NCBI GenBank assembly: GCA_027475525.1
Contig: JAMWFC010000033.1
Span: forward strand, 372,001-436,000
Direction of reading: 5' to 3'
Origin: Macrolepiota albuminosa
Lineage: Eukaryota > Basidiomycota > Agaricomycetes > Agaricales > Agaricaceae
DNA length: 64,000 nt
Shown: positions 1 through 10,544 of the stretch, piece after piece
How the letters are laid out: every line of letters begins with the position of its first letter
Position numbering within the stretch: the stretch's first letter is position 1
Translations under genes and position numbers: made by a program
The notes under the pieces: generated by a model
Told to the model about the DNA's origin: nothing
Databases searched by the model: none
What the model saw: only the letters and a program-made list of their open reading frames with translations

Positions 1-2500
1 CTTAGTGTTATCATCTAGCCCAATAGTGTCGTTTACTACTACGCCCTATGTGGCCATATCGTACAACAGGTACGTAAATTCAACCTTTCCACTCGCGAAA
101 ATATTGAGTGTCAGTCAACCCGCCAGCCTGACACTATGGTATGTGGCCATACTGAGCCATCGGTCTGAGGGCTGACATGGAAAAAATCGGGGACTCCAGG
201 TCCAGTGCTTCAGCCGCTGGTGCAGATTCAGTCCTAACCACCCACCCCATTGTCAGCTCCCTCAATGTTTTCAAACATGTGCCCAATAGTACGCGCATAC
301 ATGCACTCCTTGATCAAAGTCGTATCTGATCAAAGCTCATTATGGGCCTTCCGTTCTCCGTTTCTTTCGCTCTGCTACCTGACGACTTACTATCTAACAA
401 CTTCACCTGTGCATCATTTAGTCGTGGCTGGCCTGAGCAGTACTGTAGGCCATTTTTTCTACAATTTTCCGGATATGCGATTGACGTGTTTTTTCATTGT
501 CAGCCGTACGCATTGACGGCCTTTGTTCCGGCTGTGCGGGTTCCAGAAACTAGATTAGCTTACCACGACTGTAGCATTATTTACTGAAATACCTGAAATT
601 GATGTGACTTCGCGGCAAACAGCGAATGCCATGGATGAAACAACTTCCTTCTGATCAGCGTTCCTTCATTTCGTAGTCAACATTGCGTATCAAGGTTTTC
701 CGAAATGGAAGAGGATGCTACTATTATTACGAGTTATCATCTATCTTCTACACTTCTGTTGGGCCATCTCAATCTTAGGAATACATCCCAAGCAGTCCGT
801 ATAAGGCGATTAATAAAGAAGTGTTTCAGCGCTTATTTGTGTAATTTGGAGCAGGGTACTTACCACATCATAGATTCAAGTACGTGTTATATTTACACGA
901 GAACCGTGATTGTTGCCCAGTAACCATATCCCGATCAAGGACCATGAAAAATCAAGCTGTGCGAACCGATGTATGGGCTCAATGTCAATGTTTCGTCGTC
1001 GAGGAGTACTTGCGCCACGGACGGTGTGAGAAGCAATATCGTTAGTAGGACTCTACGAAAGCCCTAATTCTTAACAGCCAGGGCATGGTTCAGTCCGAGC
1101 ATTGAACATGTAACATGATGGGAGATCTAGCAGAGCGCAAAAAGAACGACACCAACCCATTGATCAGTGGAGATGGAACCAGGGAGGTGATGCGGGGAAG
1201 CCGGAAGCCTCAATATCTTTGATCGCTTTCGGATTAGAATAATCTTTTTTTTGGAGTGATGTTTGGGGTAGTGGGGACTCTGGGGAGACCAGCGCCATAA
1301 GCGCCATCCCTCCACCCGCAGGGCTAGTTACCTGGTGTCACAACCAGAAACAAGATGTCCAGCATTCATCTCCACGAGTCAATGCCTTTTCGCACTGAGC
1401 GTGGGAAGCCGAGGGAGAGTATGGGTCGCCTCCACTCCGTCTCTCATCGGGCCCAATATCCACTAAAATCCCGCCTTCGTCCCCATCATGGGATTCCGAG
1501 GGTGCCTCTTCTAAGCCTGTCCCTCTCCATGTTCTCTCAACCAGAGTCTTATCGATCGAATTCTTCCCTCTCTTGAGACTTGCTAACTTTCTGCCTACTC
1601 GATGGTCTTTTTTTAACGTCTTGTTATCTCATTGTCGTAGGGAGTCGGACGTTGGTCGTTCCTTGGGCGAAGTGTACGGATGGCTAATGGTGAGGTACGA
1701 TATTTTATCATGAGGGGTGGGAGTAGAGGAGGTTGTGGTAACGAGGATATTTCCTGTACAGTGTACGAAGAGAGAGGGACGAGACGAAGGACAGAAGACA
1801 TGAAGGTTCTGCGAGTGCTGATCTATGCGTTGGGCTTGAAGTCGGCAGAAGACAGGTCGGCAACTTGAACGAGTTAACGAATTGTTGGAACGCAAACGGA
1901 ACCTGCAGAGAACCAGAAAACTTTGGGGTCTAGAAACTCATCTGTTTATTTCTATTCCTTTGTGGAGTCTTTTATACTTATTCTCTGTCTTCCCGGGATC
2001 GCCGATCCCCCCCCCCCGGATTTACTTCTCGACCGTGAGTCTGTTTCATATATCATGTTTACTTGGAACCTTATTTCCTATATTTTGATTGGCCCATTTT
2101 TGTTCGTCCGATCTCGTACACCCCAGTCATTACACTGCGTGAAATCAGAGATTATGAGTTGGTATTATGCCTTCCCTGATGTTCGGATGACCCTCTGAGT
2201 CGGATGCCTCCTTAGTACGGTGGTCATTTCAAACTCTGCTCGGACAAAGAACGTGAAAACAGACAGCAACACATATGTAGTGAAGGGAAGAAGAGCCACC
2301 TGCAAGCACTCCTCATATTCTGTAGGTGGCGACGACCCATGGGATGTATATGTATGTGATATGATATATGAGTTTGGACAGAACGCGACCATGTGTACAA
2401 TTAGCTCACGAGAATTACAAACTCCGCTCTGTCACGTCTTGGCAAGTGTTGTGACAGTTGCTTCCACTATCCTTGATGATGGGACATGACAACTAGACCA
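1..2500. other. gene-free left flank
   Basis: I see no convincing gene here. Open frames are all under 95 codons, overlap one another on both strands and lack recognisable domains or consistent splice structure. A C-homopolymer sits near 2008-2017. Base composition is near that of the rest of the genome, so this could be decayed coding or transposon sequence, but nothing can be identified. Confidence 0.5.
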
Positions 2501-3250
2501 TATTTTGGGTGAAGGTAACCTGGGGTCACCTCAGGTAACATATTGCATTTTCAATGTCAAGTGACTAGTGCTAAATCTGGCTGGTTGTAACGGAATCTAT
2601 TTTGTCTATCCAATGCAGAGGGTAATCCAAACATCTAGGAAGGCATAGTATGTTTATGATCTACACGTTTCAGCTACTTTCTGTATCTCCTTTGAATTTC
2701 ATAGATACTGCATATATTCCACCTAGATTTTACATCTGGCTGCCCACATGTTAGCTGGCATGCTGCATTTATCATGTATGTGAGGTGGAGAAAGCTACTA
2801 AGGAATTCTCATAGGTTTCAACCCTACAAGTTGCATGGATTGGTTCATGAATGCTGTCACCTTACATTCTAGCATTCTCATATAGTGAGCTCAACAAAGT
2901 TTTAGAATGGCATATATAGCAGTCTGATGCATAGCTACTGATGGCAAGGAAGTACACCTATTGTAAAAAATAATTTTATTAGTACTTTCTTTTACTGACT
3001 CAATCCCTCAAATTTTACGCACATTTGTCTGATGTTACAAGCTGTCACAATTTTTTTCTCAGTTTTTCAAATTTCAAGTTAATATTATACAAGTTTCTTA
3101 TTGTTTCCCAAAGCCTGCACAATGACTTTTCAACAGCTTTATACAATACAATTTAAGAATTCATTAAGAACAATAATAATCAAGTTTAGTAGTTATTAGA
3201 TTAAAGTAGTGATAAAAGCAAAGAACCTGTGTCTGATAAAGAAAATAGCT

Positions 3251-3379
3251 ATAATGGAGTGTATATTGCTTAAGTGTTCTACATTTCAAAAAACTTTTAA
3301 GTTGTATTATAAACTACAAAGCTAGCAAATTCTGCTACAATATAATATACTATATCACTTCAGAGCATGGCAGAGATTG
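3251..3379 (+). repeat. dispersed direct repeat, copy 1
   Basis: This stretch is closely similar to 7211-7370. Shared landmarks are CTACATTTCAAAAAA, TGTATTATAAAC, ACAAAGCTAGCAAA and the run TATAATATACTATATCACTTCA. It ends at CATGGCAGAGATT, the left terminal sequence of the hairpin element at 7346, and then diverges, so copy 1 carries only the element's left end. Confidence 0.75.
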
Positions 3380-5872
3380 TTAGAATCTAATGCTGATGAT
3401 GCCCAAAAGTAAATCAGTAGCAGATATGGTTTATGGCTACTGACCTGTATAAAATGCATTTGGGCACACTAAAGGTTGAGGGAATCCCAGGCAGTTCCCA
3501 GAGAACAAGTTGGAAAATGGGTTGAACGGTGAGATTTGGTGAAAGTTGACAATAATAGTTGGTAAGGAGATGTGGTTAAAAGAATGTGCTAACAACATGG
3601 TGCGCCTGAGTGAAGAGAATGCAAATATGACTAAGTGCAGCAAAGAACATGGCAAAGAAACTAGAGGCTTAGCAACAACCAAGCTGTGTGATGCCTGCCA
3701 TAAGTACAAGGCACATAGGTTTCATAAGCATAACTGTGGCAAGCAGGCTAAGAGTGTTCAGACAATTGACGACTATGAACTTAGTTAGCTCAAAAGAAAT
3801 CTGAACCGTGAGGTGAACTGAGAGATGTAAACTGGAGTACTCTGTTCTGTGGTAACTAGTGACAACGGTGATAGGCTTCTACTCAGACTGAGCGCATCAA
3901 GAGACATTATAGGCCAACCAACACTTGACGTACTCTAGCAACCAGTTGGGAATATAGAGCAGCCCTAGCTCTGGCAACCTACTACAGGACTTAGCCATTT
4001 ACCCTAACCACTAGCTACCAGGCCTTCAGCACACTCCATTCACCTATCCCAAGAACAAAGGAGGCCCAGAACGTATAGCGCTAACACAATGGTGGGAGAG
4101 GACTCTAACTAAACCCCGATCACTTCCAGAAGGAGCCAGCAGCAGACGCTGCCATTTGACAAGGCACTTCAATCAGAAGTCTAAAAGGATCAATGACGGC
4201 GGCACTGGATATACTTAAATCCGACATCTGGATCTGTCAGGAACTGATACAATGAGTAGCGCTGACATTAGTGCTCACAGCGTCTGTTGAGGATTTTCTG
4301 ACCATACCCCAGAACAGCCTGGCCAATCGGAGTTATAGTAAAAGTGAGCAGACTTGTGCAATTCTAAGTCAATATAGAGTTGCCGCTAGTTGCCGTGGAG
4401 CATAACGCCGTTGGTTGCCATCATCCATGTGCAAAAGGTTGCCGTTGACAGGTCGCCGTTAGAGGAAACCACGAGGAGAGGCGCTAGGAGGTAGCACCGC
4501 AGATGGACTTTTAGCTTGGCAAACACGGTAGTGCATAGTATATAAAATAGCTACTTTACATGTATATAACAACAAATCATAACCTCTTGAGCATACAGTT
4601 ACACTTAGCGTTCAAATTGCGCTAGCTTTCTTTGACTTCGCCACTAAGTCAGGCGCTAGCCTTGTCTATCTCGTCTTTGTCATTTACGGTGCCACCTACG
4701 GGCACAATACGCTGTGCTACTCGTCTTTTCTTCAATATCTTTGTTTAAACTACGACGCTTACCGCCTGCCAGGTAGCCCCTGAAGCGCTATAATTTAGTG
4801 CATCATTTTATCACCTCCGCTTGAGCACACCGGGACCCTGTCAGGACTCCTCACAACTACACACGCCAAGCGCTGGAGATGGTGTTATACTGTGTATACG
4901 TCCAGTGCACCCAACCACAGTTGGTGTTATCAACGGTAAGTATTTATAGTGAGGAACAAGTTCCCCATTGCCAAGTAGCTAAGGGTCACCAAGAGGTGGT
5001 GAACTGTAAGTAATGTAATTAAACATCATGCATTAAACTAAATGTTGAGAAATGAAGCAAGAAAGGTGTCTATCTAACTGAGGGAGAGGCGCTAGAATAA
5101 ATGTCAGGCCGTCCATCACAAGTAAATGGCATTATTTCATTTTGTAAGTGCTGTCATCAGCTAACTGTGCCATGTGCTGATTGATTGATGCTACTTGTCT
5201 GTAAGGGTGACCTCTAGAGGCTGTGGCTTAGTCACACAGCTGGCAGAGGAAGATCCAAAGAGAACAAGCCTAGAGATTCCCTATGCCAGGTTGGATGCTT
5301 CTGGGGCTTCTAAAGTGTGGGAAACAACTGTACAGTACAACAAAACCTTAAAAACTTGGTATTGACTAATCAAACAACTGTGCAAACAAGGCAGGAAAAC
5401 TCTGGACTTTGGAAGTCAGAAAGGCAAACTCCAGCTTATATAAGCAGTCTAGAAGCAGTGCTGAAGAGCCCACACTTGTCTAAATGATAGCTAAAGAACC
5501 AGAGCACCTCAAAGGCTGAGAATAGTACTAACAGGTAGTGTTGAGAGAATAGAACCAGCAAAATGAGAGAATGATAGAAAAAATAAGGAAATGAATGAAA
5601 GGAGACTGAAGGAATGAGGAGTAAAAGAAGAAAGAAATAAGAAGTCCCCTGACACTGTCAATGCTTGCTGGCAGCATGATGCTAGCTGTCATTCCAGCTG
5701 CCACTGGCGCTATCACTGATTGGATCTGTTGTTTGCTATGCATGGCAATTGAGTAAGGCCTAAAATGGATAAATCATGTGCACTAAGTTCAGAACATGCA
5801 TGGCAAGATGTCTGGAGCCAATGCCAAGCCTGCCATTGATGCGCCTAGCCTGTGTGGGGTCCTATCAATGCT

Positions 5873-6023
5873 AAGAACAACAAACTGTAAGTATATTCCT
5901 CAGTCTTGTATAAGTGACTGAGCAAGGCTATACCTAAGAACAACAACTGTAAGTATATTCTAAATATTTATGAAAAGTAGCTATTAGTTTATACATCCTC
6001 AGTCTCATATAAGTGACTGAGGG
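5873..6023 (+). repeat. short tandem-like duplication with TATA palindromes
   Basis: Two imperfect copies of AAGAACAACAA(A)CTGTAAGTATATTC (near 5873 and 5935). Each is followed by a CCTCAGTCT-(TG/CA)-TATAAGTGACTGAG block (5898-5922 and 5997-6023). The second ends ACTGAGGG. Each block is an inverted repeat, CCTCAGT/ACTGAGG, around a TATA-like core. Similar blocks occur at 18836 and 48970. Confidence 0.7.
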
Positions 6024-6185
6024 TTGTCTTTGTATCGAGTCTGTATATATATTTGTCCATATAACAATGGTAGCATTATTAATAAGTGTGCCATGCAGGG
6101 TTGGGTGAGACGGCCATCAATATGATGAGTGTGACAGTAGGCTTGGGAAGATGATGACATTGTAGTTGATGGTGGCCAGGTTTTG

Positions 6186-6366
6186 GCATACTAACAGAAA
6201 TTTCTGGAAAAAGATCTATTAAAAACAGGTCATATAATTTCTAACAAGTGTTTTTTCAGAAACTTTCATAAAAAAATTTTAATTAGGCAATTTTTATAAG
6301 ACTTTCTAGAAAAACACTTGTTAGAAATCACATAACCTGTTTCTGATAGAAATCTCTGCCATATCC
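6186..6366. mobile_element. MITE-like hairpin A
   Basis: Two long arms are reverse complements: about 6186-6262 (with AACAGGTCATATAATTTCTA then ACAAGTGTTTTTT) and about 6304-6366 (AAAACACTTGTTAGAAATCA then CATAACCTGTTTCTGATAG). They are separated by roughly 40 AT-rich nt including AATTAGGCAATTTTTA. The element is non-coding and about 180 nt long. The central AATTAGGCAATTTTTA is shared with hairpin B, so the two are one family. Confidence 0.7.
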
Positions 6367-7210
6367 TGAAGCATTTTTGTTTATTAATTTTTAATTAAAC
6401 TTATTTTTTCTTCAAAACACATACTTGTTATATAAACATGCTATGTTTTTAGTCATTCTTTATATTTTTTCAAGACTTCTAAAAATATATCTGACTATTT
6501 ACTCACTTATTTTATTATGCTTATTAATTCTATATTTGTATTATATTTATAGCTATTTGAATAATTTTAAGCCAGAATTCTTTCCAATAACTATGTATTG
6601 TAATCATTGTCTATTGCACATACTTTTGCTTATGCTGATTCTTTAATAATTTATATTTATTTAACAGATTGATCATAAACTGAAAAAGTATAAAAAGATG
6701 GCAACTGTCAAGTAAATATTATAAAACCTTTGATATGCTAGTTCAGAGGCCAACTTAGTAACTATATCTAAGAAGTTTACTCTAGTTTCTGATAGTAATC
6801 TATTTAATGCTGAGAATAAAGAATAATTTTGATAGTAGCAGTAAATGTTGACTTTGTTTTTTTATATTTATAATCTATCTTGATTAATTTATCAATAGAT
6901 TCTTATAATTATTCTATTTTCAAGTAAAAAAATACTGTACTGTATAATAACAATAGCTTAAATCATAGAAAAAATGTTACAAATTTAGCAAGGCAAAATC
7001 AAAAATAATGATAGAGCAGCAGTAAATGGTGAGTATACCTTAACTTTTTTATTCAAGCTATTTTTAGCCTATGTGGGTAGATTTTGGAGATTTTTAGCAT
7101 CTTTGATACTTTTTAGAAGACATTAAAAAGTACTCAAAATCTCTGCTTAATTTTACTAATGTAAGCATATTTCAGCTATGATAATCTAGTTTATTTTAAA
7201 AAGGATGTAA

Positions 7211-7370
7211 TTAAAATAGAGCATATATTACTCAAGTGTCCTACATTTCAAAAAATCTTTAAAACTTCTATTTGTATTATAAACAACAAAGCTAGCAAAC
7301 TCTGCTACACTGTAGTAGAGCTACTACAAATATAATATACTATATCACTTCATGGCATGGTAGAGATTTC
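7211..7370 (+). repeat. dispersed direct repeat, copy 2
   Basis: Second copy of the repeat at 3251-3379, in the same orientation about 4 kb away. It carries an insertion of roughly 25-30 nt around 7305-7330. Its right end runs straight into the left inverted terminus of the hairpin element at 7346-7516. Confidence 0.75.
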
Positions 7371-7516
7371 TGGAGAAACATCTACTAGAAACAGATCATA
7401 TGATTTTTAACAAATGTTTCTCCCAGAAACCTGGATGGAAATTTCCTAATTAGGCAATTTTTACAGGATTTTATAGAGACTTGCTATTTAGAAAATCTCT
7501 GCCATGCCATGAAGTG
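7346..7516. mobile_element. MITE-like hairpin B
   Basis: Terminal inverted repeats of 24 nt, CACTTCATGGCATGGTAGAG... at 7346-7369 and its complement at 7493-7516, with one mismatch. The interior is weakly palindromic and shares AATTAGGCAATTTTTA and the CAGAAAC(T/C) segment with hairpin A. No open frame and no obvious target-site duplication. It is inside an otherwise duplicated segment whose other copy (3251-3379) contains only the left terminus. Confidence 0.75.
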
Positions 7517-7836
7517 CTTGTGTAGCCTCAAATGTTGTGATATATTCAGCCTTGCATGAGGACACTGATGGGCTAGGACCCTTATCTAAGAGGAAAAGAG
7601 GAATACATTTCATTCTAATGGTAGTCTCTACAGTCTCAACGCCAATCTTCATCCAAGGATACAAACAAGTCAAGTGACAGTTGAGACAAAGATGGGCATC
7701 AATTTTCAGATCGCCTATTCACAACTACTGCCGCCAAACTGGCGCAATGTCCTTTCAAGTAAGCTAGTCATGGCTGAACATCAGAGATTGATGCATTACC
7801 CAAATATCAGCACAATTGCTCCATAATCCCAAAACA

Positions 7837-9413
7837 CTACCAATCCGAAAATCCCATAATTTTCCCATCCCAACTCCACCAAATCATTTCGTCCCACTCT
7901 CCATCACTACCACGGACCGGGTCTTTCCCCAAAGCCGTATCCAGCCCCTCCGATCCTACCACCCACACACCCTCCACCTTTTTCCCCTTCTTCGATGCCT
8001 TTCTTGGCTTGGCGTATTGCGGATCCTCGTTGTGAATGCCTGACTCTTCGAGGAACTCGTCGAGGGCACTTTCGAAGGTCGCAGAGAGGTTTTGTCGCGG
8101 TATCCAAGCAGGGTGGAGGAACCTGCGCGGGGCACGGAGCATGATGTGTGTTTGAGTGGGGGCTAGAAGGGACTTGATGAGGTAAGTGGAGTGGAGGAGA
8201 ATGGATACTCACCCAGATCTGCGGACATACCATTACCGTTGGCATCTGCTGCCGCGAGCGTTCGCGAGAACAGGCGTTCGGCTGCGTGCAAAGCCCGTTG
8301 TTGTTCTGCGTGACTGAGGTAGCCTGGTTCAGGTGAGGGAGAGCGTGATTCTGGGGGTGGCGAGCCTTCTTCATCTTCTTCGTCCTCGTCCTCGTCCTCG
8401 CCGTCTTCCTCCTCTTCTTTTCCGTCTTCCTCCTCTTCTTTTCCGTCGTCTTCGTCTTCGTCGTCGTCGTCGTCGTCATCATCATCATCATCGTCGTCAT
8501 CATCTGTGTCTTCTTCCTCATCATCATCCTCTTCGCTATCATCACTATCACCATTCGTTTCCTTACTATCCTCATCATCATTCTCTTCGCTATCACCACT
8601 ATCATTCGTTTCCTCACTGTCCTCGTCCTCGTCCTCGTCCTCGTCCTCTTCGTCTACATCCTCCTCCTCGCTTCCCTGTTTCCACGTTACGTCATCCCGA
8701 GCGCCAATCGCTTTAATCTTGAGTCCATCTATTGCGAAGATTACCTTCGCCTTGGCCGTTGCGGGACTTGATCCCACAAAGATACCCATGTAAGCCCGAG
8801 CATGGTGATCTACTTTAGCCCTTTTGGTATTATCTTGACGGTTCGAGACGTCACGTAAACATGCAAAGGCGGAGGATAGAGCAGTGAACGTTGTGTGGAT
8901 ATGTGACGTGAGCGTGTCAAAGGAGATGAGAAGCTCGTTTCTTTGTTTGAATGCACGTGGAGTAGACTACAAGTGGAATTTGGAATTAGCATTCACGAAT
9001 TTTATACAGAAACTACGCACTTTTGTGCTCGATAACTTCGATAGTTGTGCGACGGGTCTAATCGACCAATTAGTAAAGGTTTTTATAGATTGCAGTAGAA
9101 CTTACAATGGGATTTGGTTCTTCAGGAACAGAACATAACCTATCAAGCTAATCGACAGTCTGGCTGCGACGCTATCTGTTATTGTATCATAATCCAGAGT
9201 TACTACTGGTATTGAGCTCGTTGAATCCACTTCATCAGATAATTGGGAAATAGGCACTGTTGGTTCACGTTTATTGTCATTAGTTTTAGTAATTCGAGAG
9301 CGAGGGGAAGGGATCAAAGCAGGTGTCGAGATTATCAGCGGCATATGGTGATTAAGAAGAAAAAAGGAAACGCCGAGACCGGCCCATGCGGTGGACGCGT
9401 TGATCACGTGCAT
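7837..9413 (-). CDS. p31comet/MAD2L1-binding-protein-like, with acidic insert
   Basis: A four-exon model: 9413-9106, 9057-9021, 8966-8213 and 8162-7837, joined at GT-AG introns of 48, 54 and 50 nt (one with a TACTAAT branch site), gives 474 residues with all phases matching. After a variable N-terminus, residues ~85-110 read LIGYVLFLKNQIPLPVAQLS, resembling the conserved QIPLPYEQL segment of p31comet (MAD2L1BP), the HORMA-fold antagonist of MAD2 in the spindle checkpoint. Further stretches (LISFDTLTSHIHTTF; AKVIFAIDGLKIKAI; HIMLRAPRRFLHPAWIPR) fit the same fold order. Residues ~214-315 are an almost pure Asp/Glu run from a GA-rich trinucleotide repeat, probably a disordered loop. The family call rests on remembered motif similarity and is moderate; the exon model is much firmer. 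It diverges from MGMT with only 93 bp between start codons. Confidence 0.55.
8380..8680. repeat. GA/TC trinucleotide microsatellite inside coding exon
   Basis: Runs of TCC/TCG/TCA/TCT triplets on the + strand (GAX/GAG on the coding strand). They encode the Asp/Glu tract of the p31comet-like protein. Reading of triplets is uninterrupted, so length variation would preserve frame. Mirror frames on the + strand give meaningless Ser, Arg/His/Pro ORFs. Confidence 0.85.
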
Positions 9414-9506
9414 CGCACGTGCTATTGATTTGTCAGGTTACGCGTCTGATGAGTCAAAATCAATATCTGGACCAATAGTTACCACCTAATCAAGGCGTTG
9501 CAGTTA
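9414..9506. promoter_or_regulatory. 93-bp divergent intergenic promoter
   Basis: Only 93 bp separate the proposed start codons of the p31comet-like gene (-) and MGMT (+). Both promoters and 5' leaders must fit here or overlap coding sequence. The stretch contains an ACGCGTC (MluI cell-cycle-box-like, ACGCGT) at about 9439-9445. An ACGCGT also lies just inside the minus gene at 9395-9400. Confidence 0.5.
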
Positions 9507-10119
9507 ATGCCAGCTCTACACATCGATAAATCTGCCTTTTCTTACAAAGGACAGCTTCAAGCTGTGCGCTCAAACACAGTGCCATCACACTTAAAAGACG
9601 AACTCAAGCTGGCTGCAATGCAAGAGAAAGAGATATTCTACCCAAACACATTGAAAGAACGCACGGAATATCGTACGACGCGAGGAAAGGTCAGAACAGC
9701 ACTATATCAATAGCGACTATAGTGGTAATTTGTGTCAGGCCTTGACGTCCCATCAATGGAACGTATATGACTTTGTGCGCACCATCCCCAGCGGCTGTGT
9801 AACGACATATAAAGACGTCTGTACCGCCGTTGGTGGTTCACCTCGCTCTGGTCAGTTAGATTGCACGCCTTGTGACTGGTTCTGATCTCCTTTAGTTGGG
9901 AATGCACTGAGACATAACCCATTTGCACCATATGTCCCTTGTCACCGCGTTATAGCCTCGAACCTTTTCATTGGTGGGTTCCGAGGTGAATGGGGACCAA
10001 CGCACAAAACTGGAGTTCATTGCCGTGAAAAATGCGATCTCTTAGAGAAGGAAGGCGTCTCTTTCACGCCGGCGGGCCGCTTACTCCATGCAGATTCTGT
10101 TTTGTGGAAGGGACCTTGA
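9507..10119 (+). CDS. methylated-DNA--[protein]-cysteine S-methyltransferase (MGMT)
   Basis: Repairs O6-alkylguanine by moving the alkyl group onto its own cysteine in a single-use reaction. Exons 9507-9689, 9739-9850 and 9896-10119 (introns of 49 and 45 nt, phases 0 and 1) give 172 residues, normal for a one-domain Ogt/MGMT. The helix-turn-helix reads VYDFVRTIPSGCVTTYKDV. It continues into the arginine-finger helix VGNALRHNP (Arg about 104) and the active site PCHRV with nucleophile Cys about 114. The cysteine shows it is a true transferase and not an alkyltransferase-like (Atl1) protein, which has Trp there. NLFIGGFRGEWG follows as usual. The start is the ATG at 9507; a TTG lies three codons upstream. 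Confidence 0.9.
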
Positions 10120-10544
10120 AGAATTTTTAGTATTCAGTTCACACCATTTGTATTAACGGTATAGAACAATTTATGGACTAAAATGTTTATCAAAATCTCA
10201 CTTCGACTCGCCACGATGTTCTTTGAGTACTCACCTCTATTGTCTATTGTAGACCTTTCAACCACTCTCCTTGCATATTGCGCTGACATCTCAACGTACA
10301 CTTCACAATATTTTCCTTTTGGTCGACAGTGGTGGTGGTGCTGCGCGACGTTACGACGTCACGTGTTAAGTTGGAACGCTGTGACGTCCGCGTTGAGGAA
10401 GCAGATTTTGGAATCTGCAGCATTGGACCTACACTGCCGTCACCGAAAGTATCCCTTTTCGTTTTTTCCGGGAGCAATGAGATATATAACAGGGCCTTGA
10501 TTAAGCTTTCTTTAACCAGAAACTTGCCTTATACCTTAAACGTC
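10120..10544. other. intergenic, no gene seen
   Basis: Overlapping short frames on both strands without domain content. It contains a GT-rich patch (GTGGTGGTGGTG near 10328) and palindromic ACGT-rich sequence (GCGACGTTACGACGTCACGTG, 10344-10364). The CACGTG/ACGTCA elements could be bHLH/bZIP sites for the downstream gene. Confidence 0.35.

Larger units (their letters stand above)
2500..7830. repeat. AT-rich gene-free repeat island
   Basis: About 5 kb of mostly AT-rich sequence without a supportable gene. It contains a dispersed direct repeat, two hairpin elements and two palindromic TATA-containing motifs, annotated separately. One 80-codon frame at 3546-3788 (+) has a Cys/His/Lys-rich tail but no recognised family. 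The makeup suggests accumulated remnants of non-autonomous transposons and LTRs. I see no transposase or reverse transcriptase motif. Confidence 0.6.

Noticed and set aside
3546..3788. 80-codon + frame with a Cys/His/Lys-rich tail
   Set aside because: Isolated in a repeat island with no recognisable domain; could be a relic but cannot be supported as a gene.
8333..8793. Long + strand frames rich in Ser or Arg/His/Pro
   Set aside because: They are mirror translations of the Asp/Glu trinucleotide repeat in the minus-strand gene.
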